Origin: Spartobacteria bacterium
GTDB taxonomy: Bacteria > Verrucomicrobiota > Verrucomicrobiia > Chthoniobacterales > UBA10450
Assembly (NCBI GenBank): GCA_003169695.1
Contig: PNAS01000029.1
Span: forward strand, 1-51,809
Direction of reading: 5' to 3'
DNA length: 51,809 nt
Position 1 is the stretch's first letter. The number at the start of each line of letters is the position of its first letter. The position numbers and the translations under genes were made by a program. The notes below the pieces were generated by a model. That model made no database searches. It saw only the letters and a program-made list of their open reading frames with translations, and had not been told where the DNA came from. Below are positions 42,463-50,315 of this stretch, in pieces.

Positions 42463-42882
42463 CCTTACGAACTGCGTGCGCTACGGCAGACGTCAAGAGC
42501 GGTTTTGTGATGCGAGTTTCATCCACTTCCAGTCCGGCGCCAAGAGATGAGTGGATCCAGAGAAAACATCCAACGCTCAACATCCAACATCCAGCGTCGA
42601 ATGCATGCATTCCGGAGATCTTCCTTTGTCTCCGTCAGTTACGCGATCTCCTGGCCGCGCTTGTTACGATGGATGCCTATCAGTGGCTGTTCTTCAATGG
42701 CGCGCACTGCAAGCGGCACACCGCTCAAATTCTCGAAGTGAAAGCCGATCCGAATTATCCGAAGAGTCGATTGGGACTGCGGAGTGGGGACCACCGGAGG
42801 GCCATACGTGAATCAGGTTGCAACAACGGCGCTCTCCCATGGCGGATCGCGCCAGAGCAGCTAGTATTCGATCTATCAGCAC
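42463..42882. other. Intergenic region with 7-bp repeats and an uncertain small frame
   Basis: 420 bases between the ClC gene and the propeller-like gene. It contains the third run of 7-bp repeats. A plus-strand frame of 81 codons (42669-42914, MDAYQWLFFNGAHCKRHTAQ and on) overlaps the next gene by 32 bases; it matches no family I know, so I do not call it. Confidence 0.4.
42563..42604. repeat. Degenerate 7-bp tandem repeats (site 3)
   Basis: Six units of 7 bases: AAAACAT, CCAACGC, TCAACAT, CCAACAT, CCAGCGT, CGAATGC. They lie about 100 bases upstream of the ClC start codon. They share the YCAACRY pattern with site 1. Confidence 0.6.
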
Positions 42883-43548
42883 ATGAACGTCGAAACACTG
42901 CCAGGGATAGGTGAACGACAGCGACTTTCTTCGCCGGCACCGACACCGCAGGCGCTTGCCTCGCATGGGGGGAGGTTGTGGATGGGATCGCGGGACCTGC
43001 GCCGCATTTATGCGATCGATGTGAAGACATGGACAGTCTTCGAAGAAACCGAGGCTCCCGGAATTCCGTGGGCGGCGGTTTCCACCGGTGAAGATCTTTG
43101 GTTTACCATCGGTGAAGGTCCCGAAGATGATCGCTGTCTTCGTCGATACGTTCCCGGGAAAGGATTTTCGGAGGCAGAGCGGATCGCCTGCCCGGAGTTC
43201 ACCGGCTCCTACCTCAGCTACGATGGCGGCCATTTCCACCTGAGCCAGTGGTACAAGCATCGCATTCTAAGACTCGACGCGAGCGGAAACATTCTGCGCG
43301 TGATTGATGTCGGCGCTGAGATATGCGGCCATGTCTTTGTCGATGGACTGATCTACGTGTTGCGTGGAACTGAGCAGGGGAACGAGGATTGGCACATCGC
43401 GCGTCTCGATCCGCGGCAAGAAGCGCCGAAAGTGCAAGACCTGGGACATGTTCCATTTCAGTGTCGCTCGCTCACATTCGACGGTGCGAATTTTTGGACG
43501 AATTATCGCGCCGCTAACAAGATTGTATCATTCGTTCTGCCCGGCTGA
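42883..43548 (+). CDS. Beta-propeller-like protein (glutamine-cyclotransferase/SMP-30-like)
   Basis: 221 residues, no signal peptide. Repeated blades with 'ALASHGGRLWMGSRDLRRIYAID', 'AVSTGEDLWFTIGEG', 'YLSYDGGHFHLSQWYKHRILRLD' and 'GHVFVDGLIYVLRG', ending 'SLTFDGANFWTNYRAANKI'. The rhythm is that of five- or six-bladed propellers such as glutaminyl cyclase-like or SMP-30 proteins; no catalytic residues could be placed. It is cytosolic if the start is right. It ends just before a small inverted repeat. Confidence 0.65.
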   Translation: MNVETLPGIGERQRLSSPAPTPQALASHGGRLWMGSRDLRRIYAIDVKTWTVFEETEAPGIPWAAVSTGEDLWFTIGEGPEDDRCLRRYVPGKGFSEAERIACPEFTGSYLSYDGGHFHLSQWYKHRILRLDASGNILRVIDVGAEICGHVFVDGLIYVLRGTEQGNEDWHIARLDPRQEAPKVQDLGHVPFQCRSLTFDGANFWTNYRAANKIVSFVLPG

Positions 43549-43561
43549 CCCAAGATCTGCG

Positions 43562-43595
43562 AACGCCTGCTGAAACCTTTTAGTCGTTAGGCGTT
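43562..43595. terminator. Inverted repeat between convergent genes
   Basis: AACGCCT (43562-43568) pairs with AGGCGTT (43589-43595), 7 bp with a 20-base loop, between the propeller-like gene and the anti-sigma remnant, whose stop codon is in the right arm. On the plus strand a short T run follows. It could stop both transcripts weakly. Confidence 0.35.
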
Positions 43596-44303
43596 TCCGA
43601 TCATGACGATCGGACCTTCGCGTTTCGGGACACCGCCTTCGCGTTCGAGACTAATCGCGAATGCTTTGATTTGAGATGCGTCTTGATCCGGCTTGAAGCG
43701 GACACGCGTGACGCCGTTCGGTTCGACATGAATAATGCCGGCGTTGATCGGATCCTTGTGGTTCGCATCCACAGCCCAAAGCTGATAATCGCGGCCTGCA
43801 CCCGCGGGCGGCATGTTGTTGATCGTAATGACTCCACTTTGTCGATCAGGGTTGCCAGGTCACGGTTGCTTTGGCGTCGGGATGATCGCCAGTAGGGGAG
43901 GTGAGCGCGACGAGCGTGGCCTTCGACAACGGATCGGCGCGCGCGCGTCGGCGAGTTCCCGTTGCAAACGCGCGCGATCGAGTGCGAGCATTCCACAGAA
44001 GACAAGAAAGAGCGCGGCAATCGCCCACGGCAGCCAGTTAAACGAAGTTGCTGTCGGTCTCCCCGAAGGGCCCGCTTGTTTTTCGAGCGCGATCGCGCGC
44101 AGAACGCGCTGCTTCAATTCCGCCGGGGGTTGTTGCGCGGGAACACTGCGCGCCAAGCCAGCCGATGCTTCGCGCATTTCGCGGACCATTGCATGCAACT
44201 CGACGTTCCCACTCATTGCCGCCTCGAACGCAGCCGTTTCGCCTGCATTCAGGGCACCAAGCGCGTAGAGCGCGGCCTGATCTTGGAGGTCGTCAGGAAT
44301 CAT
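43587..44303 (-). pseudogene. Anti-sigma factor (RskA-like), broken by two frameshifts
   Basis: The N-terminal frame (from 44303) has an anti-sigma cytosolic domain ('QDQAALYALGALNAGETAAF', 'ELKQRVLRAI') and a membrane helix at ~88-106, then goes astray in an alternating GC run near 43940. The right continuation is in a second frame (PLSKATLVALTSPTGD, then ATVTW) and, after one extra base near 43847, in a third (GVITINNMPPAGAGRDYQLW to the stop at 43587). Joined, it is a full RskA-type anti-sigma factor that would hold an ECF sigma factor at the membrane. Two breaks in ~100 bases mean either a dead gene or sequencing indels. Its sigma partner is reduced to a stub. Confidence 0.75.
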
Positions 44304-44386
44304 ACGGCAATTCGCTCCCTCAATTTTAACAGGCCCCGGCGAATGCGCGCTTTAATTGTCCCGAGCGGCTGCCCGAGCGTTTCGCG
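44300..44386 (-). pseudogene. Remnant of an ECF sigma factor (region 4 tail)
   Basis: 28 codons, RETLGQPLGTIKARIRRGLL to the stop, whose TGA overlaps the anti-sigma ATG (ATGA). 'lGqPLGTiKaRirRGLlkLRe' is the hallmark end of ECF sigma factor region 4.2. The frame stays open to about 44470 but loses resemblance, and the MsrB stop codon is at 44495. There is room for fewer than 70 codons, against ~180 normally. The sigma gene has therefore lost its 5' two-thirds. Confidence 0.65.
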
Positions 44387-44494
44387 ATCAACTGTTTGTT
44401 GCGAAGCTTCTGGCATTCGGCCCGGCGCACATAAACTCAAGGCTTGGGCGCCAACAAGCGACAACTCCGCCCGGAGCGGTGAGAGCGTGGTGAA

Positions 44495-45037
44495 TTATGG
44501 ACGTTCTTCGAACTTCAAGGCCACGCCGTTCAAGCAATAGCGCAAACCAGTCGGTGCTGGTCCGTCATCGAAAACATGACCTATGTGCGCGCCGCAGCGC
44601 GCGCATACGACTTCGTCACGCTCCATGAGCAGAGAACGGTCTTTCGTCGTCGCGATATTCGCCGCAATAAACGGCTTGGTGAAACTCGGCCAGCCGGTGC
44701 CCGACTCGAATTTTGCGTCGCTCGCAAAGAGGGGAGCGCTGCAGGCCACACAACGAAAGACGCCGTGCCGATGCTCGCGCAACAAATCGCTGGAACCGGC
44801 CCGTTCCGTCCCTTTGCCGCGGACAACCGCATATTGCGCGGGCGTTAGTTGCCCTTTCCATTCCGCATCCGTTTTCACGACTTTCGGCACAGCGGCGAGA
44901 TCGTCCCCGGTCGGAGTTACTGGTGCGTGATTTTCCACAGCGCGAGTTTGCTGTGCGCGTGGTTGTCGTGCGAAATACAAGACGCCGATGGCCACGATCG
45001 CGAAAAAAGCAATCAGTTTGAGAGTTTCGATTTTCAT
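44495..45037 (-). CDS. msrB: Peptide methionine (R)-S-oxide reductase MsrB, membrane-anchored or exported
   Basis: 180 residues. An N-terminal hydrophobic segment (~7-22) suggests a signal anchor or signal peptide. The MsrB domain has the zinc pairs '[11 protein letters not shown]' and '[18 protein letters not shown]', 'ESGTGWPSF', and the catalytic Cys168 in RYCLNGVAL. It repairs oxidised methionines in proteins; with export it would protect periplasmic ones. It lies between the fasciclin gene and the decayed sigma/anti-sigma locus on one strand, a combination that fits an oxidative-stress regulon. Confidence 0.92.
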   Translation of the reverse strand: MKIETLKLIAFFAIVAIGVLYFARQPRAQQTRAVENHAPVTPTGDDLAAVPKVVKTDAEWKGQLTPAQYAVVRGKGTERAGSSDLLREHRHGVFRCVACSAPLFASDAKFESGTGWPSFTKPFIAANIATTKDRSLLMERDEVVCARCGAHIGHVFDDGPAPTGLRYCLNGVALKFEERP

Positions 45038-45107
45038 AAGAATGGTGGTGAATCAGGTGGGCGGCATTTTCGGCTCCGCCTGCCCACGATCGATTGTGAG
45101 TTTGTTA

Positions 45108-45656
45108 TTACGGCATCAGCACGGTGTCGACAACATGGATGACTCCGTTCGATTGCATGACGTCGGCGGTCGTCACCTTCGACACACCGCCCTTGGCATC
45201 AGTCAATTCTACCGAATCGCCGTCCATCGCTGCGGTCAGGCTCTCGCCGTTAAGCATCTTGAGGGTGGCTTTGCCGCCGCCGGCCTTGATCTTCTCGACC
45301 AAATTCTCAACCGTCATTTTTCCAGGCACGACGTGATAGGTAAGAATGGCGGTGAGTTTCTTTTTATTTTCCGGCTTCACCAGCGTCTCGACCGTGCCGA
45401 CCGGCAACTTGCCGAACGCTTCATTTGTCGGTGCAAAGACAGTGAACGGACCCTTGCTCTGAAGCGTTGTCACAAGATCAGCGGCCTTCACCGCAGCCAC
45501 GAGGGTAGTGTGGTCTTTAGAGTTCATCGCATTCTGCACAATGTTCTTGTTCGCATACATCGGCGCGCCGCCCACCATTGGGTTCTCGGCTGCGAGCAGG
45601 GTTGCGAGAGCAGTCGCGGCGACGAGCGCTGCAATCGTAATATCTCTCTTATTCAT
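45108..45656 (-). CDS. Secreted fasciclin (FAS1) domain protein
   Basis: 182 residues. Signal peptide at 1-22 (ITIAALVAATALATLLAA). One FAS1 domain follows: 'KDHTTLVAAVKAADLVTTLQ', 'GPFTVFAPTNEAFGKLP', 'LTAILTYHVVPGKM', and 'SNGVIHVVDTVLMP'. FAS1 domains mediate adhesion or bind small ligands; single-domain bacterial forms are often in ECF-sigma regulons. It precedes msrB by 70 bases on the same strand. Start at 45656 is firm. Confidence 0.93.
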   Translation of the reverse strand: MNKRDITIAALVAATALATLLAAENPMVGGAPMYANKNIVQNAMNSKDHTTLVAAVKAADLVTTLQSKGPFTVFAPTNEAFGKLPVGTVETLVKPENKKKLTAILTYHVVPGKMTVENLVEKIKAGGGKATLKMLNGESLTAAMDGDSVELTDAKGGVSKVTTADVMQSNGVIHVVDTVLMP

Positions 45657-46196
45657 AGGTTGTGTTTGTTTGTCGATCCGATTTGCGCGCCCATCGTCCG
45701 ATGGGTTGGTTGTTGCGTAGCAGGATCAGTGTAATGAGCGATTCGATGAACATGGGCGTTTGGATGCACAATTTTGCTTGCGGCATGGATTAAATGAGGG
45801 TGATTGAAGTCGGTTTGCATAGCCTAACGAACAACGTGGAGGCCAGAGCTAATGACTCGTAAGACTTTCCACGCGGCGCCGGTTTCGCCCAACGCGCGAA
45901 GATCGAGAGCGCGGCTGTACTCGTGAGGGGATTGCCTGGTAATGGCAACCGCGTTGGCGCGGGCCGCGGGCGAAGATTTCATCTTTGACCCGGAATTGGA
46001 TCCCGAAGGTCCTCCGTGCGACCTAACGGATCACCTAACGAGCGCTGTCGGGCGACGTTAGGAGGTGGGAGGCGGTAAAATGTTGAGCACCTCGTTCATC
46101 GTCGCTCCATTGTATCGAGCAGTCCCTTACTCGATGCCAATAATGATATCGTAGCCGCGACTTACAACATCGTCCGACGAAGCGGCCGCTCCCACG
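45657..46196. other. Intergenic region upstream of the fasciclin gene
   Basis: 540 bases without a convincing gene. A 24-codon frame begins at 45851 but has no support. CCTAACG and CGTTAGG form an inverted repeat with a loop of about 15 bases around 46034-46062. It should contain the fasciclin-msrB promoter; I can see no ECF-type -35 with certainty. Confidence 0.35.
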
Positions 46197-47294
46197 TCAC
46201 GCCGTTTTCTTCGTCGGGATGAGTTTGCCGAGAAGCGCGTTAGTTGTTTTTTCCAAAACGATTCCCCACGCGCTGAGCACGGCGAGCGTTACGACAGCAA
46301 TAACTAGAAACATCCAGATTGGTTGTTCCCGGATGCGAAGTCCCAACCAGATGACGTAAGGTTGGTGCACTAGATACAAACCGTAGGAGAACGTCCCGAC
46401 GAGACCGAATACCTTGGCCGGGCCTGCGAATCGCGAAATGATTCCGGCAACGCCAACGACTTCGAGAAAGCAGCAGACGCCGGTGGCGAAGTCGACGAAA
46501 ATGTAAGCGTAGCCGTTGTGGTAGAGCTGTAGCGCTGCCGGATAGAGGAGCAACCCGGTGACCAATCCCGCGCCACGGAGGAAAAACCGTTCTGCCTGCG
46601 CGGTTGATCGGGTGTGCCACATACCCAGCGCCATGCCCAAAGCGAATTCGGGCAGCCGGCAGATCGCAAAACCGCCCTGCGTCCACATGCCGTTCTGCGG
46701 ATAGACGACGAGCATCAGGTAGCGCGCAAAAAATCCGACCGCGCACGCCGTGAGCAGAAAGGTCCACGGTCCGAGTTTTCTCGCCGTCCAGAAAAGCAGT
46801 GGAAAGAGCAGATAGAACTGGATGAGCATGGAGAAATACCACCAGGCCGGGTTCAGGTAGTAGTAGTTCATCTCGATATTCACGAACCGCAGACCGAGCA
46901 GGCTGAGCACGATGCGGCCGTCGACTTGCTCTGGGCGCACCACGAAAGGCGAAACCAGGTAAACCAGGTGTGCGACCCAGTACATCGGATAGAGCCGCAG
47001 AAACCGCGAGCGATACCACGCTCCCCACGCCACCGCGCCCGACTCTGCGCGACGCGTGGTTGATTCCATGAGTGCCCAGCCGCTGAGGATGATGAAAACG
47101 CCCACGGCATGAAAGCCGAGCCCGGAGACTTGGAGCCACACGTAACCAAAGATAGTTGTGGCCCCCGCGGCGATGTTGCTCCAGTCAGCCGGTGGGAGAT
47201 CCCCGTGCTCGAAGTAGGTTCTAAAAAAATGAAAATAAACGACCCAGAGGATCGCCAATGCCTTTGCCACATCGAGCCAGAGGAGCCGCTTCAT
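46197..47294 (-). CDS. Acyltransferase-3 family membrane protein
   Basis: 365 residues with about 10 membrane helices. It opens 'LLWLDVAKALAILWVVYFHFFRTYF', the start typical of acyltransferase-3/OatA-like proteins, with the conserved His in helix 1 (His22). Further family traits are 'FIILSGWALMES' and 'WYRSRFLRLYPMYWVAHLVYL', whose Arg residues (RFLRLYP) are conserved. These proteins acetylate sugars of polysaccharides, LPS or peptidoglycan from the cytosolic acyl-CoA side. The acceptor is unknown. It stands alone, 120 bases from the receiver gene. Confidence 0.9.
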   Translation of the reverse strand: MKRLLWLDVAKALAILWVVYFHFFRTYFEHGDLPPADWSNIAAGATTIFGYVWLQVSGLGFHAVGVFIILSGWALMESTTRRAESGAVAWGAWYRSRFLRLYPMYWVAHLVYLVSPFVVRPEQVDGRIVLSLLGLRFVNIEMNYYYLNPAWWYFSMLIQFYLLFPLLFWTARKLGPWTFLLTACAVGFFARYLMLVVYPQNGMWTQGGFAICRLPEFALGMALGMWHTRSTAQAERFFLRGAGLVTGLLLYPAALQLYHNGYAYIFVDFATGVCCFLEVVGVAGIISRFAGPAKVFGLVGTFSYGLYLVHQPYVIWLGLRIREQPIWMFLVIAVVTLAVLSAWGIVLEKTTNALLGKLIPTKKTA

Positions 47295-47415
47295 CCCCGT
47301 CCGGCTTAACAGTGCGCAAGAAAAGTGGGAAGGAAGAAGCTCATGCAGACGCGGGATTTCACTGACGATGAGCCCCGAAGACAGGCACCTTTGCGGGGCA
47401 TGCGCTTAGCTGTCG

Positions 47416-48201
47416 TTAAGCTAACGCCTGCCGAACCGCGCCTAAGAGCTCTTCCGCTTCGTATGGCTTCTCGAAATATCCTGCTGCCCCCATTTTTCTT
47501 GCCTTTTCCTTGAATCCGGGCTGCTTGCTGGCGGTAAGAAAAATAATCGGAGTAGGCGTGGGAATAAGAGCTTGAATTCGTTCGGCAACGGAAAAGCCGT
47601 CGCCAGCGGGCATCGAGATGTCCAACAACACCAGGGCTGGAGGATTGCGGACGGCGGCGTTCAGTCCTGTCAACGCGTCATAAGTCGTAGTAGCCTCATA
47701 TCCGGCAGCCTTGAGGCGAACGGCCAGGGCCATCGCGATCTTCTGGTCGTCTTCGATGATGAGAATCTGCTTGATCTTCTGATGATCTTGTTTTGAGCCC
47801 GTGGTGGCAGTGGCTTTCCGGGCCTCCGCTGAGTCCATGAGACTTAATTCGCGCTCGATGCTGTAGAGCAGTTTTTCGGTGTCGAAAGGTTTCTCGAACA
47901 GGCCAGCGGCCCCCAAGTCCATGACCTTTTGCAAGAGTTCCGGACTCTTGGACGCGGTGATGAAAATAATCGGCGTCCCCTTGGTTTCGAGCATATGCTG
48001 GAAGGTTTCTGCCAGTTGAAAGCCATTGCCCGCCGGCATGGAAATATCCAGGAGGATCAAGTCAGGTTTGACCGCGCGGCCCAGGCTTGCTCCTCCGATC
48101 GCGTCGGACGCGACCGATACTGCGTAACGATTTGCTTTGAGTCGAACTTGCAGAGCCAGGGCGATTTTCTGATCATCTTCGACAATTAGTATTCTTTTCA
48201 T
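47416..48201 (-). CDS. Double-receiver response regulator (REC-REC)
   Basis: 261 residues made of two receiver domains and a ~25-residue linker. REC1 has Asp52 (LILLDISMP) and Lys104 (FEKPF); REC2 has Asp194 (LVLLDISMP) and the matching EKPY lysine. The two are clearly alike (ILIVEDDQKIALAL and ILIIEDDQKIAMAL), so they come from an internal duplication. No output domain is present, so it probably acts as a phosphate relay or sink, or by protein contact. Its ATG overlaps the stop of the hybrid kinase by 4 bases. Confidence 0.92.
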   Translation of the reverse strand: MKRILIVEDDQKIALALQVRLKANRYAVSVASDAIGGASLGRAVKPDLILLDISMPAGNGFQLAETFQHMLETKGTPIIFITASKSPELLQKVMDLGAAGLFEKPFDTEKLLYSIERELSLMDSAEARKATATTGSKQDHQKIKQILIIEDDQKIAMALAVRLKAAGYEATTTYDALTGLNAAVRNPPALVLLDISMPAGDGFSVAERIQALIPTPTPIIFLTASKQPGFKEKARKMGAAGYFEKPYEAEELLGAVRQALA

Positions 48202-50315
48202 TTATTTATTCCTTCGTTGAGCGGTGCGGATTGAAGCGGGATGGCCGAGCCGTTGGATGCTTTGATTTCTGCGACTAGTAGTGGTTTGATCTGAGTTAAT
48301 GGTTTCGTGCCGGGTGCTCGTTCGCGAAATGGTCTTACGCGCTGAGCGCTGGCGGTAACTGACAAGCATTTGTTTTTTTCCTTAGGAAGCGGCGGATTGT
48401 CATGGCAGATTCGCTGGACCGTTTCGACAAACCGCTTCGGTGGACACGGCTTGGGCAGCAAAGTGAAGGGAGAAGATTCCACCGCCCGCTGCATAAAGTC
48501 GCTGTCGGGGTAGCCCGTGTGCACAATCACGGGAATTGGTCCAAGATTCTTTCTAATTTCCTTCAACGTGCTTGGCCCGTCCAGCCCCCCCATCATCAAG
48601 TCCAGCACGACGACGTCCGGAGTTTTTTGGCCGATCTGTTGCAGGGCTTCGTTGCCTCCCGCGACCGTCACGACATCAAAACCATTGCTCGCGAGGAGGA
48701 GGCGTAGCGTTTCGCGCACGTTGCGATCGTCGTCAACAATGAGCACGTGCGCAGATCTTGTGGCCGCCTGCTTGGGGATCGTGAATGAAAAAGTGCTGCC
48801 ACTCCCGAACGCGCTTTCCACCCAAATGTTTCCTCCGTGCAACAACACCATCTCGCGGCAAAGATACAATCCAAGGCCCACGCCTTTTTCCGGCGTGGCG
48901 TCGCCCTTTTTGATCTGATAGAAACGGTGGAAGAGATTGTCGATCTGGTCCTTTGGAATGCCGCAACCGGTATCCGTGACGGAAATTTGAACGCATTCGG
49001 AATTTTTCGGATCCTCGCCAAGCTTTACGATGATTTCCCCACCCTCGAATGTAAATTTTAGGGCATTGTTCAGCAGATTGGTGAGGATCTGCATGATTCG
49101 GCTCTCGTCCACCATCACGTGCATCAAGTGAGTGTTTAGCTCCGCGCTCAGGCGGATCTTCTTCCCTGCGGCGACCGGCTCCATGATTGCCAGTGCCCGC
49201 TGGATAATTGCAGCCAGGGAGACAGCCTTCAGTTCGATATGCAACTTACCGGTGTCCAACCGCGTGGCGTCCAGCAGATCATTTATGTATACCGCCAAGT
49301 CCGTGCAGCTTTCCTTGGCCATGCGCAGGTAATTCAGTTGGGTCGAGTTCAGTTCTCCCGCCAGGCCATCTATCACAATCGAAACGAACTCGCGCGCTGA
49401 AGTCAGCGGAGTTTTCAGCTCATGCGAAAGAGTGTGATAAAAGTATTGAATCTCTTCACTTCTCTTCATGAGGTCGCGGTTTGTCTGTTCCAATTGGGCC
49501 TGGATACCGCGCATCTGCTTCTCCGCCCGCTTGCGCTCGGTAATGTCGCGGACGTTGCATTGGATTACGTTGCGATCGTCGGCATGATACACGTTGCTGA
49601 TAAACTCCACGGCAATGCGGCGACCGTCCCTCGTTTCCAGCGGAAGGTCTTCGTAGCGGACATACCCGCGCTGTTGCAGTTGCTCGAACTTGGCCTTGTT
49701 GGACACGATGTCCTTGAACGGGCCAAGTTCCCAGATGGGCTTGCCGACCATTTCATCGTGGGAGAAGCCCAACATCTCCAGCAAGAAGGGGTTCACATCG
49801 CTGATGCGACCGGTGTCGGCCTCCAGAATCAGGATGCCGTCCTTCGCCGCTTCGAATAACCGCCGATAACTAAGTTCGGAGGCGCGTATCGCCTGCTCAC
49901 TCCGCGTCTCCGCTTTTCGCCGCAGCAGGCGGACTTCGAGCATGTTGTAAACTCGGACTAATACCTCTGGGAGTTCGAAGGGTTTGCTGACGAAATCCTT
50001 CGCCCCGGCTGTCAGCGCGTGCACCTTGTGATCCGGCTGGGCGGTAACCACAAGGACGGGAAGATAGCCGCTTGTTTCGATTTTCTCCAGGTCCTCCATC
50101 ACCTGGAATCCGTCCATGCCGGGCATCTGCAGATCGAGTAGGATCAAGTCGTAGCGGTTCTTGCGGTGCAGTTCGCAGACCTCGCGCGGATCTTTCGTGG
50201 ACGCGATGGAAACGTAGCCAGCACCGCGCAGCATTTGCTCCAGCAGAGAGATATTGGCATCCTTATCGTCAACGATCAGGATGCTGGCCTTAAGAATGTC
50301 CGACCTACTGACCAT
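48198..50315 (-). CDS. Hybrid sensor kinase REC-PAS-HisKA-HATPase-REC
   Basis: 705 residues, cytosolic (no membrane helix). REC1 at ~10-125 with Asp61 (LILLDLQMPG); PAS at ~145-265 (LFEAAKDGILILEADTGRIS); HisKA with His298 (LSHELKTP); HATPase at ~405-515 with the N box (LTNLLNNALKF), DTGCG and GVGLGLY; REC2 at ~522-640 with Asp572. The C-terminal ~65 residues are linker-like. It sits between the upstream kinase, whose stop overlaps its ATG (11 bases), and the double-receiver protein, so the three are one translational unit. The N-terminal receiver suggests it is itself driven by another kinase. Confidence 0.95.
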   Translation of the reverse strand: MVSRSDILKASILIVDDKDANISLLEQMLRGAGYVSIASTKDPREVCELHRKNRYDLILLDLQMPGMDGFQVMEDLEKIETSGYLPVLVVTAQPDHKVHALTAGAKDFVSKPFELPEVLVRVYNMLEVRLLRRKAETRSEQAIRASELSYRRLFEAAKDGILILEADTGRISDVNPFLLEMLGFSHDEMVGKPIWELGPFKDIVSNKAKFEQLQQRGYVRYEDLPLETRDGRRIAVEFISNVYHADDRNVIQCNVRDITERKRAEKQMRGIQAQLEQTNRDLMKRSEEIQYFYHTLSHELKTPLTSAREFVSIVIDGLAGELNSTQLNYLRMAKESCTDLAVYINDLLDATRLDTGKLHIELKAVSLAAIIQRALAIMEPVAAGKKIRLSAELNTHLMHVMVDESRIMQILTNLLNNALKFTFEGGEIIVKLGEDPKNSECVQISVTDTGCGIPKDQIDNLFHRFYQIKKGDATPEKGVGLGLYLCREMVLLHGGNIWVESAFGSGSTFSFTIPKQAATRSAHVLIVDDDRNVRETLRLLLASNGFDVVTVAGGNEALQQIGQKTPDVVVLDLMMGGLDGPSTLKEIRKNLGPIPVIVHTGYPDSDFMQRAVESSPFTLLPKPCPPKRFVETVQRICHDNPPLPKEKNKCLSVTASAQRVRPFRERAPGTKPLTQIKPLLVAEIKASNGSAIPLQSAPLNEGINK

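Noticed and set aside
37901..42604. CRISPR array
   Set aside because: The 7-base units are contiguous and degenerate, with no spacers and no cas genes in the window.
42669..42914. 81-codon frame before the propeller-like gene
   Set aside because: Overlaps the next gene by 32 bases and has no recognisable features; kept only as a remark.
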